Below are positions 7,779 to 17,982 of a DNA stretch of 64,000 nt, in pieces. This DNA comes from Roseomonas genomospecies 6. GTDB taxonomy: Bacteria > Pseudomonadota > Alphaproteobacteria > Azospirillales > Azospirillaceae. Below the pieces are notes generated by a model, which made no database searches, was not told the DNA's origin, and saw only the letters and a program-made list of their open reading frames with translations. The position numbers were made by a program, and so were the translations under genes. Numbering within the stretch: the stretch's first letter is position 1; each line of letters begins with the position of its first letter. Location: positions 1 to 64,000 of the forward strand of contig NZ_QOKW01000027.1 of assembly GCF_008365375.1 (NCBI RefSeq), written 5' to 3'.

Positions 7779-8711
7779 TCAGCCGTCCGCGCGCATGCGG
7801 GCGACGATCTCCTCCAGCGCCTGGTCGGCCCTGTCGTTGTCCACCTGGCAGGTGCCCGCGGCCTCGTGCCCGCCGCCGCCGTATTCCAGCATCAACGGAC
7901 CGATGTTGGTCCTGGAACTGCGGTTGATGATCGACTTGCCGCAGGCCAGAACCGTGTTCTGCTGCTTCAACCCCCAAAGGACGTGGATCGACACGTTGGC
8001 TTCCGGGTACATGGCGTAGATCATGAAGCGGTTGCCGGCGTAGATGGTCTCCTCCCGCCGCAGGTCGATGACCACGACGTTGCCGCGCATGGTGCTGCAC
8101 CGGGCGAGCTGGTTGGAGAATTTCGCCTCGTGCTCGACATACAGGTCCACCCGCTCCTTCACGTCGGGCAGGGCCAGGATCTCGTCGATGCTGTGGTTCC
8201 GGCAACAATCGATCAGCTCCATCATGAGCTGATAATTGGAAATCCGGAAATCGCGGAAGCGGCCCAGGCCCGTGCGCGCGTCCATGATGAAGTTCAGCAG
8301 GGTCCAGCCCTGCGGCTTCAGAATGTCCTCGATGCCGTACTGGGCGGAGTCGGCTTGATCGACCGCGGCCATCATCTCGTCGGAGATGGTCGGGAACCGC
8401 TCCTTCCCGCCGTAGTAGTTGTAGACCACGCGGGCGGCGGAGGGGGCCTCGGCCTCGATGATGTGGTTGTCGCGCTTGCCGACGCGGATCGTCTCCGACA
8501 GGTGATGGTCGAAGGCCAGATGGACGCCGGGCACATAGGGCAGGTTGGTGGTGATGTCGCGCTCGGAGATCTCGACCTTGCCGTCCTGCATGTCCTTGGG
8601 ATGCACGAACTTGATCTCGTCGAGGATGCCAAGCTCCTTCAGAAGCACGGCGCAGACCAGCCCGTCGAAATCGGACCGGGTGACGAGGCGGTATTTCGTG
8701 ACGTCGGACAT
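7779..8711 (-). CDS. DHH-family phosphoesterase
   Basis: A 310-residue DHH/DHHA1 protein. The N-terminal metal-binding set is visible: RSDFDGLVCAVLL (motif I, DxDG), an Asp-rich middle with VDQADSA, and LAFDHHLSET carrying the DHH signature. The C-terminal half ends in EYGGGGHEAAGTCQV, the GGGH substrate-binding loop of the DHHA1 domain. The family includes nanoRNases, pAp phosphatases and exopolyphosphatase-like proteins. The exact substrate cannot be read from sequence. The ATG at 8711 has CAGGGGGGA upstream. It faces the htpX gene on the same strand with a 107-nt gap. Confidence 0.85.
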   Translation of the reverse strand: MSDVTKYRLVTRSDFDGLVCAVLLKELGILDEIKFVHPKDMQDGKVEISERDITTNLPYVPGVHLAFDHHLSETIRVGKRDNHIIEAEAPSAARVVYNYYGGKERFPTISDEMMAAVDQADSAQYGIEDILKPQGWTLLNFIMDARTGLGRFRDFRISNYQLMMELIDCCRNHSIDEILALPDVKERVDLYVEHEAKFSNQLARCSTMRGNVVVIDLRREETIYAGNRFMIYAMYPEANVSIHVLWGLKQQNTVLACGKSIINRSSRTNIGPLMLEYGGGGHEAAGTCQVDNDRADQALEEIVARMRADG

Positions 8712-8818
8712 GCGGTTCCCCCCTGATCGCCCCACAATCGGCAAGCAGGGGCGAAAGTAGTCTTACGCCTTTCGTCGTGCAACCGGGAACCGTATGGCCG
8801 GGAACCGTGGGGGGCGGC

Positions 8819-9709
8819 TCACCCCCAGGGGCTGTGCGGCATGAAGGAGGCGCCGGCCATGCCGCGCAGGCGGCGGACCCGCTCCTCCATGTTCGGATGG
8901 GTGGAGAACAGGCTGTCGAAGCTGCGCCCGTGCAGCGGGTTGGCGATAAACAGATGCGCCGTGGCCGGGTTCGACTCCGCCGCGTAATTCGGGATCTGGT
9001 GGGCATAGCCATGGATGCGGGTCAGCGCGTCGGCCAGCCACAGCGGGCGTCCGCAGATCTCCGCGCCGATGCGGTCGGCCTCGTATTCGCGGGTGCGGCT
9101 GATCGCCATCTGGACGATCATCGCGGCGAAGGGGGCCAGGATGGCGACCAGGATGCCGCCGATCAGCCCCAGCGGATTGCCGCCCTGCCCGTTCTGGCTG
9201 TTGCTCTGCGACGCGCCGAAGAACATGCCGAAATTGGCGAGCATGGAAATGGCGCCCGCGATGGTCGCCGTGACGGTCATGATCAGCGTGTCGCGGTTCT
9301 TCACATGGGCCAGTTCATGCGCCATGACGCCGGCGACCTCCTCCGGGCTGAGCAGGCGCAGCAGGCCGGTCGTCGCGGCGACGGCGGCGTTCTCCGGGTT
9401 GCGCCCGGTGGCGAAGGCGTTGGGCTGGTCGTTCTCCATGATGTAGACGCGCGGCATGGGCAGGCCGGCGCGCTCGGCCAGTTGCTGGACGATGCCGTAA
9501 TATTCGGGGGCGGTGTAGGCGTCGACCTCCCGCGCGCCGTACATGGACAGCACCATGTCGCCGGAATTCCAATAGCTGAACAGGTTCATGCCCAGCGCCA
9601 CCACGAAGGCGATCATCATGCCGCCCTTGCCGCCGAGCAGATAGCCGACGCCCATGAACAGGGCGGTCAGGCCGGCGAGAAGGATGGTGGTCTTCACATA
9701 ACTGGTCAT
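8819..9709 (-). CDS. htpX: Zinc metalloprotease HtpX
   Basis: A membrane-bound M48 protease that degrades misfolded inner-membrane proteins. It has 296 residues with two N-terminal membrane segments (about 6-25 and 30-45). The zinc motif HELAH is at 131-135, and a further pair of hydrophobic segments lies at about 145-165 and 180-205. The third ligand Glu is in REYEADRIGAE. The conserved NAFATGRNPENAAVAAT segment is present. The ATG at 9709 (MTSYVKTT) has GGAAGA about 6 nt upstream and gives the normal family N-terminus. The longer open frame upstream is not protein-like. Confidence 0.94.
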   Translation of the reverse strand: MTSYVKTTILLAGLTALFMGVGYLLGGKGGMMIAFVVALGMNLFSYWNSGDMVLSMYGAREVDAYTAPEYYGIVQQLAERAGLPMPRVYIMENDQPNAFATGRNPENAAVAATTGLLRLLSPEEVAGVMAHELAHVKNRDTLIMTVTATIAGAISMLANFGMFFGASQSNSQNGQGGNPLGLIGGILVAILAPFAAMIVQMAISRTREYEADRIGAEICGRPLWLADALTRIHGYAHQIPNYAAESNPATAHLFIANPLHGRSFDSLFSTHPNMEERVRRLRGMAGASFMPHSPWG

Positions 9710-9866
9710 GGCGATCTTCCGGGCGATCTTCTGGATGGCTTTGCTGTTGCTGAGGGCTATGGATGGCCGCCGGAGGCTTTCCGCCGGGCCTGTCTGGTGA
9801 TATGGGCTTGGCGCAAGGCATCGTTCAAGATGGCGAGCCACCGCACCCGATCCCAAGAGGACGGCC

Positions 9867-10109
9867 ATGACCGAGACCACGACCACCGGCAGCACGCCGG
9901 CCACCGCCCCGAAGCCCGCCGCCGGGGCCGATCCCACGGAGGCGAAGGCCCCGGAAACGAAGGCCCCGGAGACGAAAGCTCCGGAGACGAAGGCCGAAGA
10001 GACGGCCAAGGGACCGGAGCAGATGCCCGGCGAGATCGGCGGCCCGCAGGGGCCGGAGCCGACCCGCTTCGGCGATTGGGAGTTCAAGGGCCGCTGCTCC
10101 GACTTTTGA
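9867..10109 (+). CDS. DUF1674 / SDHAF4-type succinate dehydrogenase assembly factor
   Basis: An 80-residue protein whose C-terminus GPEPTRFGDWEFKGRCSDF matches the conserved tail of the DUF1674 family, known in eukaryotes as SDHAF4, which helps mature the flavoprotein subunit of succinate dehydrogenase. The N-terminal half is low-complexity (Pro/Ala/Glu/Thr) with a pentapeptide APETK repeated three times in tandem at about residues 28-42. It lies divergently from htpX. The ATG follows GGACGGCC, a weak ribosome-binding site. Confidence 0.85.
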   Translation: MTETTTTGSTPATAPKPAAGADPTEAKAPETKAPETKAPETKAEETAKGPEQMPGEIGGPQGPEPTRFGDWEFKGRCSDF

Positions 10110-10269
10110 GCGTCATCTAGGACGAAGTGCCTGCACAACGCCGCTCTCGGCGTGAATACAAATGTGTTCAGGATATCATACCTAGGTTGTACTTGATGCG
10201 TTCCTGTTCGCGCGCTACTCTGTGGCCGGCTCAAGACCGCCACCGGTCAGCGCCATGGGAGCCCGCGCC

Positions 10270-10767
10270 ATGGGAACGCACACGCCCGCCGACCGACGTC
10301 CGAACCGCCCCGCCGCGGCGCGCCTTCCGCTGCGGTTGGCCTTTCTGCTGTGTGTCCTTCCCGGCGCGGTCCAGGCCGCTCCGCCCGCCCTGCCCGGCCC
10401 GATCCCGGCGGAGGTGCTGGAGGTCCTGGACGGCGACACGCTGCTGGTGCGCGCCACCATCTGGCTGGGGCAGGTCGTGGAAACTCATGTCCGGGTGGAC
10501 GGGCTGGACGCTCCGGAGATGCGCGCCCGCTGCCCGCGCGAGCGGGAACTGGCGGAGTCCGCCCGCGACCACGCGCGCCGCCTGATCGGGGCTGCCCCGG
10601 TCCGGCTGCTCGACGTCCAGGCCGACAAGTACGGCGGGCGGGTGCGCGCCCGGGTGCTGACCACCGGCGGCGCCGACCTGTCGGCCGCGTTGATCGAGGC
10701 GGGGCTTGCCCGTCCCTATCACGGCGAGCGGCGCCAGCCCTGGTGCGATGGGACGAGCACGGGCTAA
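10270..10767 (+). CDS. Thermonuclease (SNase-like) family secreted protein
   Basis: A 165-residue protein with an N-terminal signal peptide (basic start, hydrophobic LRLAFLLCVLPGAVQA at about 20-36). A staphylococcal-nuclease fold follows: LEVLDGDTLLVRA, then VRVDGLDAPEMRARCPRERE, and GGRVRARVL. These contain the Asp and Arg residues used in this family for calcium binding and catalysis. The closing LIEAGLARPYHGERRQPWC is typical. The ATG at 10270 has GGGAG 8 nt upstream. In-frame GTG at 10222 and ATG at 10255 are alternatives. It is probably an exported nuclease. Confidence 0.82.
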   Translation: MGTHTPADRRPNRPAAARLPLRLAFLLCVLPGAVQAAPPALPGPIPAEVLEVLDGDTLLVRATIWLGQVVETHVRVDGLDAPEMRARCPRERELAESARDHARRLIGAAPVRLLDVQADKYGGRVRARVLTTGGADLSAALIEAGLARPYHGERRQPWCDGTSTG

Positions 10768-10845
10768 TCCGGTTCCACCGGTTGGCGAATCGGGAACCCG
10801 CCGTCTCGCTCCGCTGTTGCCCCTCCCACCAAGGAGGAGCGAACC

Positions 10846-11202
10846 ATGACGACTCAGGTTTCGGCTTATGTCCCTGGCGCCATCGCCTTGCTGGCCGCCA
10901 GCCTCGCCCTGTCCGGCGCCGCCGTCGCGCAGGACGCCAAGACGATGGAGGGCGGCCTCGGCGCCGCCCCGCCGTCCCAGGGCGAAGCCTGGATGGAATC
11001 GACCGGCGCCCAGGACCCCACCCTGGGCGAGCGCCGGACCGACAAGCAGAAGAACGCGGTGGAGACCCGCGCGCAGGGCCGCGTCGGCTCCGTTCCCGAC
11101 GCGGCGAGCGGCGACTCCGGCCTGAAACCCGGCACCGCCGAATCCATGAGGAACCAATCCGGCAGCGGCGCCTCCGGCGAGTCGGACCCCTCTCCCAAAT
11201 AG
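10846..11202 (+). CDS. Small exported hypothetical protein
   Basis: A 118-residue protein with a clear signal peptide (GAIALLAASLALSGAAVAQ, cleavage after AVAQ or AVA). A hydrophilic, Gly/Ser/Thr-rich mature part has no cysteine and no recognisable domain. A strong AAGGAGGAG ribosome-binding site precedes the ATG. A hairpin that may terminate transcription follows at 11218. The function is unknown; a periplasmic location is inferred from the signal peptide. Confidence 0.7.
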   Translation: MTTQVSAYVPGAIALLAASLALSGAAVAQDAKTMEGGLGAAPPSQGEAWMESTGAQDPTLGERRTDKQKNAVETRAQGRVGSVPDAASGDSGLKPGTAESMRNQSGSGASGESDPSPK

Positions 11203-11217
11203 CGGTTCCAAAACGAA

Positions 11218-11242
11218 ACCGGGGGCCACGAAGGCCCCCGGT
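11218..11242. terminator. Bidirectional hairpin between convergent genes
   Basis: A perfect 10-bp stem, ACCGGGGGCC/GGCCCCCGGT, encloses a 5-nt loop between the 3' ends of the small exported protein gene and acs. There is no T-run on either side, so its terminator role is inferred from stem strength and the convergent position. Confidence 0.55.
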
Positions 11243-11270
11243 CCGTAGACAGGTCCGATGAACGCCGCGG

Positions 11271-13211
<1,941 letters not shown>

Positions 13212-13552
13212 TGGCTCGCGATTCCCCCGTAGTGCTTCTGGTTACGCCCTGAAGGGCTGTTGGAGGGCGGTTTCCGACCGCCCCTGTTGCCGGTCATTAT
13301 CCACACAAGTTCCCGTCTCCACAAGCAGAACGGCTGATTGTCCGTCACCTCCATCGGAGCTTTCCGTTCCACTTTGTTGCGGCGCACCGCTCATTCTTTT
13401 GAATTCACCCGCTTCGTGGGCGGCGCCTCAGCGCGACTATTTGTCGCGCATAGCACGAAAGCATGACGAGGCACCGGCGGAACCCGCTTAACCCGCCCTT
13501 AACCGCCGTATCGTTAGCGTGCATGGCGTTCACCCACCAGCGGGACACCGGG
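13212..13552. other. Intergenic region upstream of acs
   Basis: This region contains the acs leader and probably its promoter. A hairpin with arms GGGCGGT (13265-13271) and ACCGCCC (13277-13283) lies about 55-70 nt upstream of the acs ATG and could act on leader transcription. An AT-richer patch around 13375-13450 is a plausible promoter location for one or both divergent genes. Nothing else is recognisable. Confidence 0.35.
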
Positions 13553-13843
13553 ATGGCCAGCACGACCAACGCGGACGGCACGACCCACGACGGCTCCACC
13601 TCCGGCGCCGATTTGGCCGGACGCCTGTCGGAGATGGGCAGCCGCACGAGCCTGATGGTCATCGACGCGGCCCTGCGCACGGCGTCTCTGGCCGGTTCGG
13701 AAGCGTCTGCTTGCGCCGCTCTGGCACCCTTCGGTCAGGAAGCGGGCTTCGCCGGGGCCGCGGCGGAGATGCAGGCGCTGGCCCGGCGGATGGTTCAGGC
13801 CACGCAGGATTTCCAGGCGGTCATCCGCGAACCGGCGGAATAA
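13553..13843 (+). CDS. Hypothetical small protein
   Basis: A 96-residue protein with a Thr/Ser/Gly/Asp-rich N-terminus. An Ala-rich helical region follows from about residue 20, with three predicted amphipathic helices (RLSEMGSRTSLMVIDAALRT, AAAEMQALARRMVQ, and the end). It resembles phasin-like or DUF-type helical proteins only in composition. The ATG at 13553 has a weak GGGAC upstream; ATG 13523 is the alternative. It is divergent from acs. No function assigned. Confidence 0.45.
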   Translation: MASTTNADGTTHDGSTSGADLAGRLSEMGSRTSLMVIDAALRTASLAGSEASACAALAPFGQEAGFAGAAAEMQALARRMVQATQDFQAVIREPAE

Positions 13844-13879
13844 TCTCCCGCCGCGGACGACCGCCCTTTCAAGAACCCG

Positions 13880-14293
13880 TCACGCCTCGATCCCGGCCAG
13901 CCCGCAGACATGCGCCCATTCGTCGTCCGTCACCGGACAGACCGACAGGCGCGACTGCCGCACCAGGGCCATGTTCTGAAGCAGCGGATCGGCCTTCATG
14001 GTCTTCAGCGTGACCGGCGTCTTCACGGGCAGCAGCGCCCGCACGTCGACCATGCCGAAGCGCCCCGCCTCGTCGCTCGGGTCCGGGTAGTATTCCCGCG
14101 CGATCTCGACGACGCCGACCACCGCCAGCCCCTCGTTCGAGTGGTAGAAGAAGGCCCGGTCGCCGACCTTCATGGCCTTCAGGTTGTTCGACGCCTGGTG
14201 GTTGCGCACGCCGTCCCAATGGGTGGTGCCGTCGGCGACCATGCGCTCCCACGAATATTTGAAGGGCTCCGACTTCAGAAGCCAGCGGGCCAT
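13880..14293 (-). CDS. EVE domain-containing protein
   Basis: A 137-residue single-domain EVE protein (PUA-like fold, relative of thymocyte nuclear protein 1 and YTH). Signature parts are the start WLLKSEPFKYSWE, the WDGVRNHQASNNLKAMKVGD block, and AFFYHSNEGLAVVGVVEIARE. EVE proteins bind modified bases in nucleic acids; the specific ligand is unknown. The next gene upstream (YciI-like) ends 16 nt before it on the same strand, suggesting co-transcription. Confidence 0.9.
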   Translation of the reverse strand: MARWLLKSEPFKYSWERMVADGTTHWDGVRNHQASNNLKAMKVGDRAFFYHSNEGLAVVGVVEIAREYYPDPSDEAGRFGMVDVRALLPVKTPVTLKTMKADPLLQNMALVRQSRLSVCPVTDDEWAHVCGLAGIEA

Positions 14294-14309
14294 CGCCGTC
14301 CGCCCCCGG

Positions 14310-14594
14310 TCAGGACTTCGGGTAGACCCGGCGCCACGCCCGGATCTCGACGGTCTCGAACAGGCCGGCCTTGGCGTAGGGATCGTCGGCGGCGAACGCC
14401 TTCGCGGCGGCCTCGTCGGCGCACTCCACGATCAGCAGGCTGCCGGCCATGCCCTGGCCGTCGTCGGACAGCAGCGGGCCGGCGGCGAACAGACGGTCGG
14501 CGTGGGCTTCCAGATAGGCCAGATGGGCCGGGCGGTTGTCGGCCCGGACCTGGGCGGCGCCGGCCTTGTCGGTGCAATGGAACATGTACAGCAT
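14310..14594 (-). CDS. YciI family protein
   Basis: A 94-residue YciI-like protein (ferredoxin-like alpha/beta fold). It shows the characteristic DNRPAHLAYLEAHADRL segment with its conserved His-Leu and AGPLLSDDG, then VECADEAAAKAFAADDPYAKAGLF. Members are small cytoplasmic proteins of mostly unknown activity; some have hydrolase or dehalogenase roles. The ATG at 14594 has GGGAGAG 7 nt upstream, and the longer frame to 14699 is leader. It is probably co-transcribed with the EVE gene. Confidence 0.88.
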   Translation of the reverse strand: MLYMFHCTDKAGAAQVRADNRPAHLAYLEAHADRLFAAGPLLSDDGQGMAGSLLIVECADEAAAKAFAADDPYAKAGLFETVEIRAWRRVYPKS

Positions 14595-14673
14595 GGGTGA
14601 CTCTCCCGTTCGGTCGGGCGGGAGCCTAGCGCAGGCGCGTCCGCTGCGGAAGGTGCGGCGAACGGGGAGCCGG

Positions 14674-14792
14674 TTCACCACGAAGACACAAAGACACAAA
14701 GTTTTTCACAAAGAACCCCGGCACCCCCGACGCCATCCGGGCGATGCCGGACCCCTTCGTGAAAGTCTTCGTGCCTTCGTGTCTTTGTGGTT
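14674..14792. repeat. Palindromic intergenic repeat, family A copy 1
   Basis: The left arm starts TTCACCACGAAGACACAAAG and the right arm ends CTTCGTGTCTTTGTGGTT. Together they form a long imperfect inverted repeat around a GC-rich inner hairpin (CCGGCA/TGCCGG). Similar elements built on the same purine-rich phrase occur at 23087-23163 and 28938-29012. A run of eight A follows the right arm (14793-14800), so on the minus strand a T-run precedes it. It lies in the gap between the YciI-like gene and gpsA. Confidence 0.7.
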
Positions 14793-14807
14793 AAAAAAAA
14801 CGCCCCC

Positions 14808-15818
14808 TCAGCGCCCCTCCTCACGGAACGGCCGCGACAGCAGCCCGTCGATGGTCTCGTCCAGCCCGGCACCGCGGTTCAGGATGGCGTCCACGGCGCC
14901 GCAGATCGGCATGTCCACGCCCTTCCGCCCCGCCAGCCCGACCACCGCGGCGGCGGTGTAGACCCCCTCAGCGACGGAGCGGCGCTCCGCCAGCACCTCG
15001 GCCAGGGTCCGCCCGGCGCCCAGCGCGGCGCCCAGCGACATGTTGCGCGATTGCAGGCTGGAGCAGGTCAGCGTCAGGTCGCCCAGCCCCGACAGGCCCA
15101 TCAGCGTCTCCGCCCGCCCGCCGAGCGCCAGCGCCAGCCGCGTGATCTCCGCCAGCCCGCGGGTGATCAGCGCCGCCCGCGCGTTGTCGCCCAGCCGGCG
15201 GCCTTCCACCACGCCGCAGGCGATGGCCAGCACGTTCTTCACCGCCCCGCCGATCTGCGAGCCGACCACGTCGTCGGACAGGTAGGGGCGGAAGGTGCGG
15301 CTCCCCAGCGCCTCGACCAGCCGGGCGCCCAGCGCGGCGTCGGCGCAGGCGAGCGTCACCGCGGTCGGCAGGCCGCGCGCCACCTCCGCCGCGAAGGTCG
15401 GGCCGGACAGCACGGCCAGCGGGGTCCCCGCCGGCAGGGCGGTTTCCGCCGCCTCGCTCATCAGGGCGTGGCTGTCCAGTTCGATTCCCTTGGCGCAGAT
15501 CACCACGGGGGTGCCTGGCCGCAGATGGGCGGCGAGGCCGGCGCAGGCGGTGCGCAGATGCTGGGCCGGTGTCACCAGAAGGATGGCGTCGCAGGCCGCG
15601 GCCTCCGCCAGATCGCCGGTCGCGCGCAACTCCGGAGGCAGAGGCACGCCCGGCAGGAAGTCGCGGTTCTCCCGCGCGCCGTTGACCGACTCGACCACCG
15701 CCGGCTCGCGCGCCCACAGCAGGGCCTCCCGCCCGGCGCGCAGGGCCGCCAGGGCTAGCGCCGTGCCCCAGGCTCCGCCGCCGATCACCCCGATCCGCCG
15801 ATACCGCGCTTCCGCCAT
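14808..15818 (-). CDS. gpsA: Glycerol-3-phosphate dehydrogenase [NAD(P)+]
   Basis: Makes sn-glycerol 3-phosphate from dihydroxyacetone phosphate for phospholipid synthesis. It has 336 residues. The N-terminal dinucleotide-binding motif is IGVIGGGAWGTALA. Family blocks include ICAKGIELDS, SGPTFAAEVARGLPTAV, QIGGAVKNVLAIACGV with the catalytic Lys, and GLSGLGDLTLTC. The ATG at 15818 gives the usual start. It is followed downstream by repeat A copy 1 and preceded by tsaD on the same strand (67-nt gap); the tsaD-gpsA order is common in alphaproteobacteria. Confidence 0.96.
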   Translation of the reverse strand: MAEARYRRIGVIGGGAWGTALALAALRAGREALLWAREPAVVESVNGARENRDFLPGVPLPPELRATGDLAEAAACDAILLVTPAQHLRTACAGLAAHLRPGTPVVICAKGIELDSHALMSEAAETALPAGTPLAVLSGPTFAAEVARGLPTAVTLACADAALGARLVEALGSRTFRPYLSDDVVGSQIGGAVKNVLAIACGVVEGRRLGDNARAALITRGLAEITRLALALGGRAETLMGLSGLGDLTLTCSSLQSRNMSLGAALGAGRTLAEVLAERRSVAEGVYTAAAVVGLAGRKGVDMPICGAVDAILNRGAGLDETIDGLLSRPFREEGR

Positions 15819-15885
15819 GGATGCCCCCTCCCGTTCCGTCGCCCGCCTGTTTAGGGGGAGCCTCCGCGCTCCGCAAGCCGGACGG

Positions 15886-16974
15886 TCACGCCTTCACGCC
15901 GGACCCCACGCCGGCCTTGCCGATGGCGGGCTTCGCCGTGGGGTCGAGCGGCCAGCGCGGGCGCGGGGCGAAGTCCAGCGGGTCGGTCTGGCCCAGCCGC
16001 AAGCGCTCGATCCCCGCCCAGGCGATCATCGCCGCGTTGTCGGTGCACAGCCGCAGCGGCGGCGCCACGAAGGGCATCCCCTCCCGGTCGGCCAGCTTTT
16101 GCAGGCGGGCGCGCAGCGTCTTGTTGGCCGCAACGCCGCCGGCCACCACCAGGGCGCCGCCCTGCGGGTGCATCTCCTTGAACCGGCGCATGGCGCGGGC
16201 GCAGCGGTCGGCCATCACCTCCGCCACCGTGGCCTGGAAGGCGGCGGCGAGGTCTGCCCGGTCTTCCGCCGACAGCGCCTTTGCCGACTGCGGCGTCCCC
16301 AACTCCTCCACATGGCGCCGCACCGCGGTCTTCAGGCCGGAGAAGGAGAAGTCGCAGCCGGGACGCCCGACCATTGGGCGCGGCAGATCGAAGCGGCCCG
16401 GATTCACCGCCTGCGCCGCCGCCTTTTCCAGCAGCGGCCCGCCGGGATAGCCGAGGCCGAGCAGCTTGGCCGTCTTGTCGAACGCCTCCCCCACCGCGTC
16501 GTCGATGGTGGTGCCCAGCCGCCGGTATTGCCCCACCCCCTCCACGACCAGAAGCTGGCAATGCCCGCCGGACACCAGCAGCAGCAGATAGGGAAAGGGC
16601 ACGCCGTCGGTCAGCCGGGCGGTCAGTGCGTGGCCTTCCAGATGGTTCACCGCGACGAAGGGCAGCCCGCGCGCCGCGGCGATGGCCTTGGCCGTCATCA
16701 CCCCGACGATCACGCCGCCGATCAGCCCCGGCCCGCCGGTGGCGGCCACGGCGTCGATGTCGCCGAGGCCCAGCCCGGATTCGTCCAGGGCGCGGCGGAT
16801 CAGCCCGTCCAGATGCTCCAGATGGGCGCGCGCGGCGATTTCCGGCACCACCCCGCCATAGGGCGTGTGGTCGTCCAACTGCGAGAGCACCACGTCGGCG
16901 CGGATCTCCCGCGCGTCGGTGACGATGGCCGCCGCCGTCTCGTCGCAGCTCGTTTCGATTCCAAGAACGATCAT
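15886..16974 (-). CDS. tsaD: tRNA N6-adenosine threonylcarbamoyltransferase TsaD
   Basis: Transfers the threonylcarbamoyl group to A37 of ANN-decoding tRNAs. It has 362 residues of the ASKHA/Kae1 fold. The start is IVLGIETSCDETAAAIV. The iron/zinc-binding HxxxH is in VNHLEGHALTARL. The nucleotide loops are LLVSGGHCQLLVVEGVG and VVAGGVAANKTLR. The open frame reaches a TTG at 16986, but the ATG at 16974 fits the family start exactly. It is divergent from the methyltransferase and hemC block. Confidence 0.96.
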   Translation of the reverse strand: MIVLGIETSCDETAAAIVTDAREIRADVVLSQLDDHTPYGGVVPEIAARAHLEHLDGLIRRALDESGLGLGDIDAVAATGGPGLIGGVIVGVMTAKAIAAARGLPFVAVNHLEGHALTARLTDGVPFPYLLLLVSGGHCQLLVVEGVGQYRRLGTTIDDAVGEAFDKTAKLLGLGYPGGPLLEKAAAQAVNPGRFDLPRPMVGRPGCDFSFSGLKTAVRRHVEELGTPQSAKALSAEDRADLAAAFQATVAEVMADRCARAMRRFKEMHPQGGALVVAGGVAANKTLRARLQKLADREGMPFVAPPLRLCTDNAAMIAWAGIERLRLGQTDPLDFAPRPRWPLDPTAKPAIGKAGVGSGVKA

Positions 16975-17060
16975 GATGGCCGTCAAACTAGCCGTCTCCG
17001 CCGCTCTGGTATAGGGTCTTGGCCCGGATTTCTCCCGGATCTTTCAGGGTTCCGCCCCCC

Positions 17061-17927
17061 ATGAACAGCGATGTGCCCGACGACGACGCCAGCATCCTCT
17101 ATTACGACGGCGACTACCCGTCGCTGGAGATCGGGGAGGCGCGGGCGGAGCACGCCGCGACGCTGGCCCGCCTCGGCATGCTGGGCGACGTGCCTTTCTA
17201 CAGGGATCGCGCGGACGAGACCGGCGGGCCGGTGCTGGAGATCGGCTGCGGCACCGGGCGGCTGACCATCCCGCTGGCCCGCGCCGGGCACGAGGTCTGG
17301 GCGGTCGACGTGTCCGACGCCATGCTGGACCAGCTCCGCGCCAAGCTGGCGCGCGAGGCGCCGGAGGTGCGGGCCCGCGTCCATGCGGTGCGGCAGGACG
17401 CCACGGCGCTCGACCTGCCGATGCGGGATTTCCGGCTCGCCGCCATTCCCTTCAACGTGCTGATGCTGATCCCCGATCTGCCGTCGGAGCGCCGTGCGCT
17501 GTCCGCCGTCGCCGCGCATCTGGCGCCGGGCGGGATGCTGGCGCTGGACGTGATGAACCCGCTGACCCTGCCGCTCGACGCCGAGACGACTCCCAGCCCG
17601 TCGGAACCGCGGCGCAGCCCGCACACCGGCAACCGCTACGTCCGCAACACCATGGCCACCCGCCTGGACGAGCGGCAGTGCCAGCGCATTCACGGCTGGT
17701 ACGACGAGCTTCTGCCCGACGGCAAGATCGCGGTGACCGAGTACGGCTTCACCTGGAGGATGATCTTCCGCTACGAGCTGGAACTGATGCTGGAGGCTTC
17801 CGGATTCGTCCTGGAGCGGCTGGTCGGGGATTTCGAGGACGCCCCCTGGACCGTGGACAGCCGCCGCATGGTCGTCACGGCGCGGCGCGCCTCTTCCTTC
17901 ACCGCCTCCCCCTTCACCAAAGAGTAG
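17061..17927 (+). CDS. Class I SAM-dependent methyltransferase
   Basis: A 288-residue protein with a complete Rossmann SAM-binding site. Motif I is VLEIGCGTGRLTIPLA, the acidic post-I residue is in VWAVDVSDAMLDQL, and motif II-like DATALDLPMRDF is followed by NVLMLIPD. The C-terminal half is beta-rich (CQRIHGWYDELLPDGKIAVTEYGFTW). The acceptor is unknown. The ATG at 17061 is used; the TTG at 17019 is less likely. It lies 55 nt upstream of hemC on the same strand, so it could be co-transcribed, but no tetrapyrrole-specific feature is visible. Confidence 0.85.
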   Translation: MNSDVPDDDASILYYDGDYPSLEIGEARAEHAATLARLGMLGDVPFYRDRADETGGPVLEIGCGTGRLTIPLARAGHEVWAVDVSDAMLDQLRAKLAREAPEVRARVHAVRQDATALDLPMRDFRLAAIPFNVLMLIPDLPSERRALSAVAAHLAPGGMLALDVMNPLTLPLDAETTPSPSEPRRSPHTGNRYVRNTMATRLDERQCQRIHGWYDELLPDGKIAVTEYGFTWRMIFRYELELMLEASGFVLERLVGDFEDAPWTVDSRRMVVTARRASSFTASPFTKE

Positions 17928-17982
17928 CACGCCCGTCACCAGGGCTTGCAAACCGCGGTGGATCGCCTAGAACACTGGCCTC

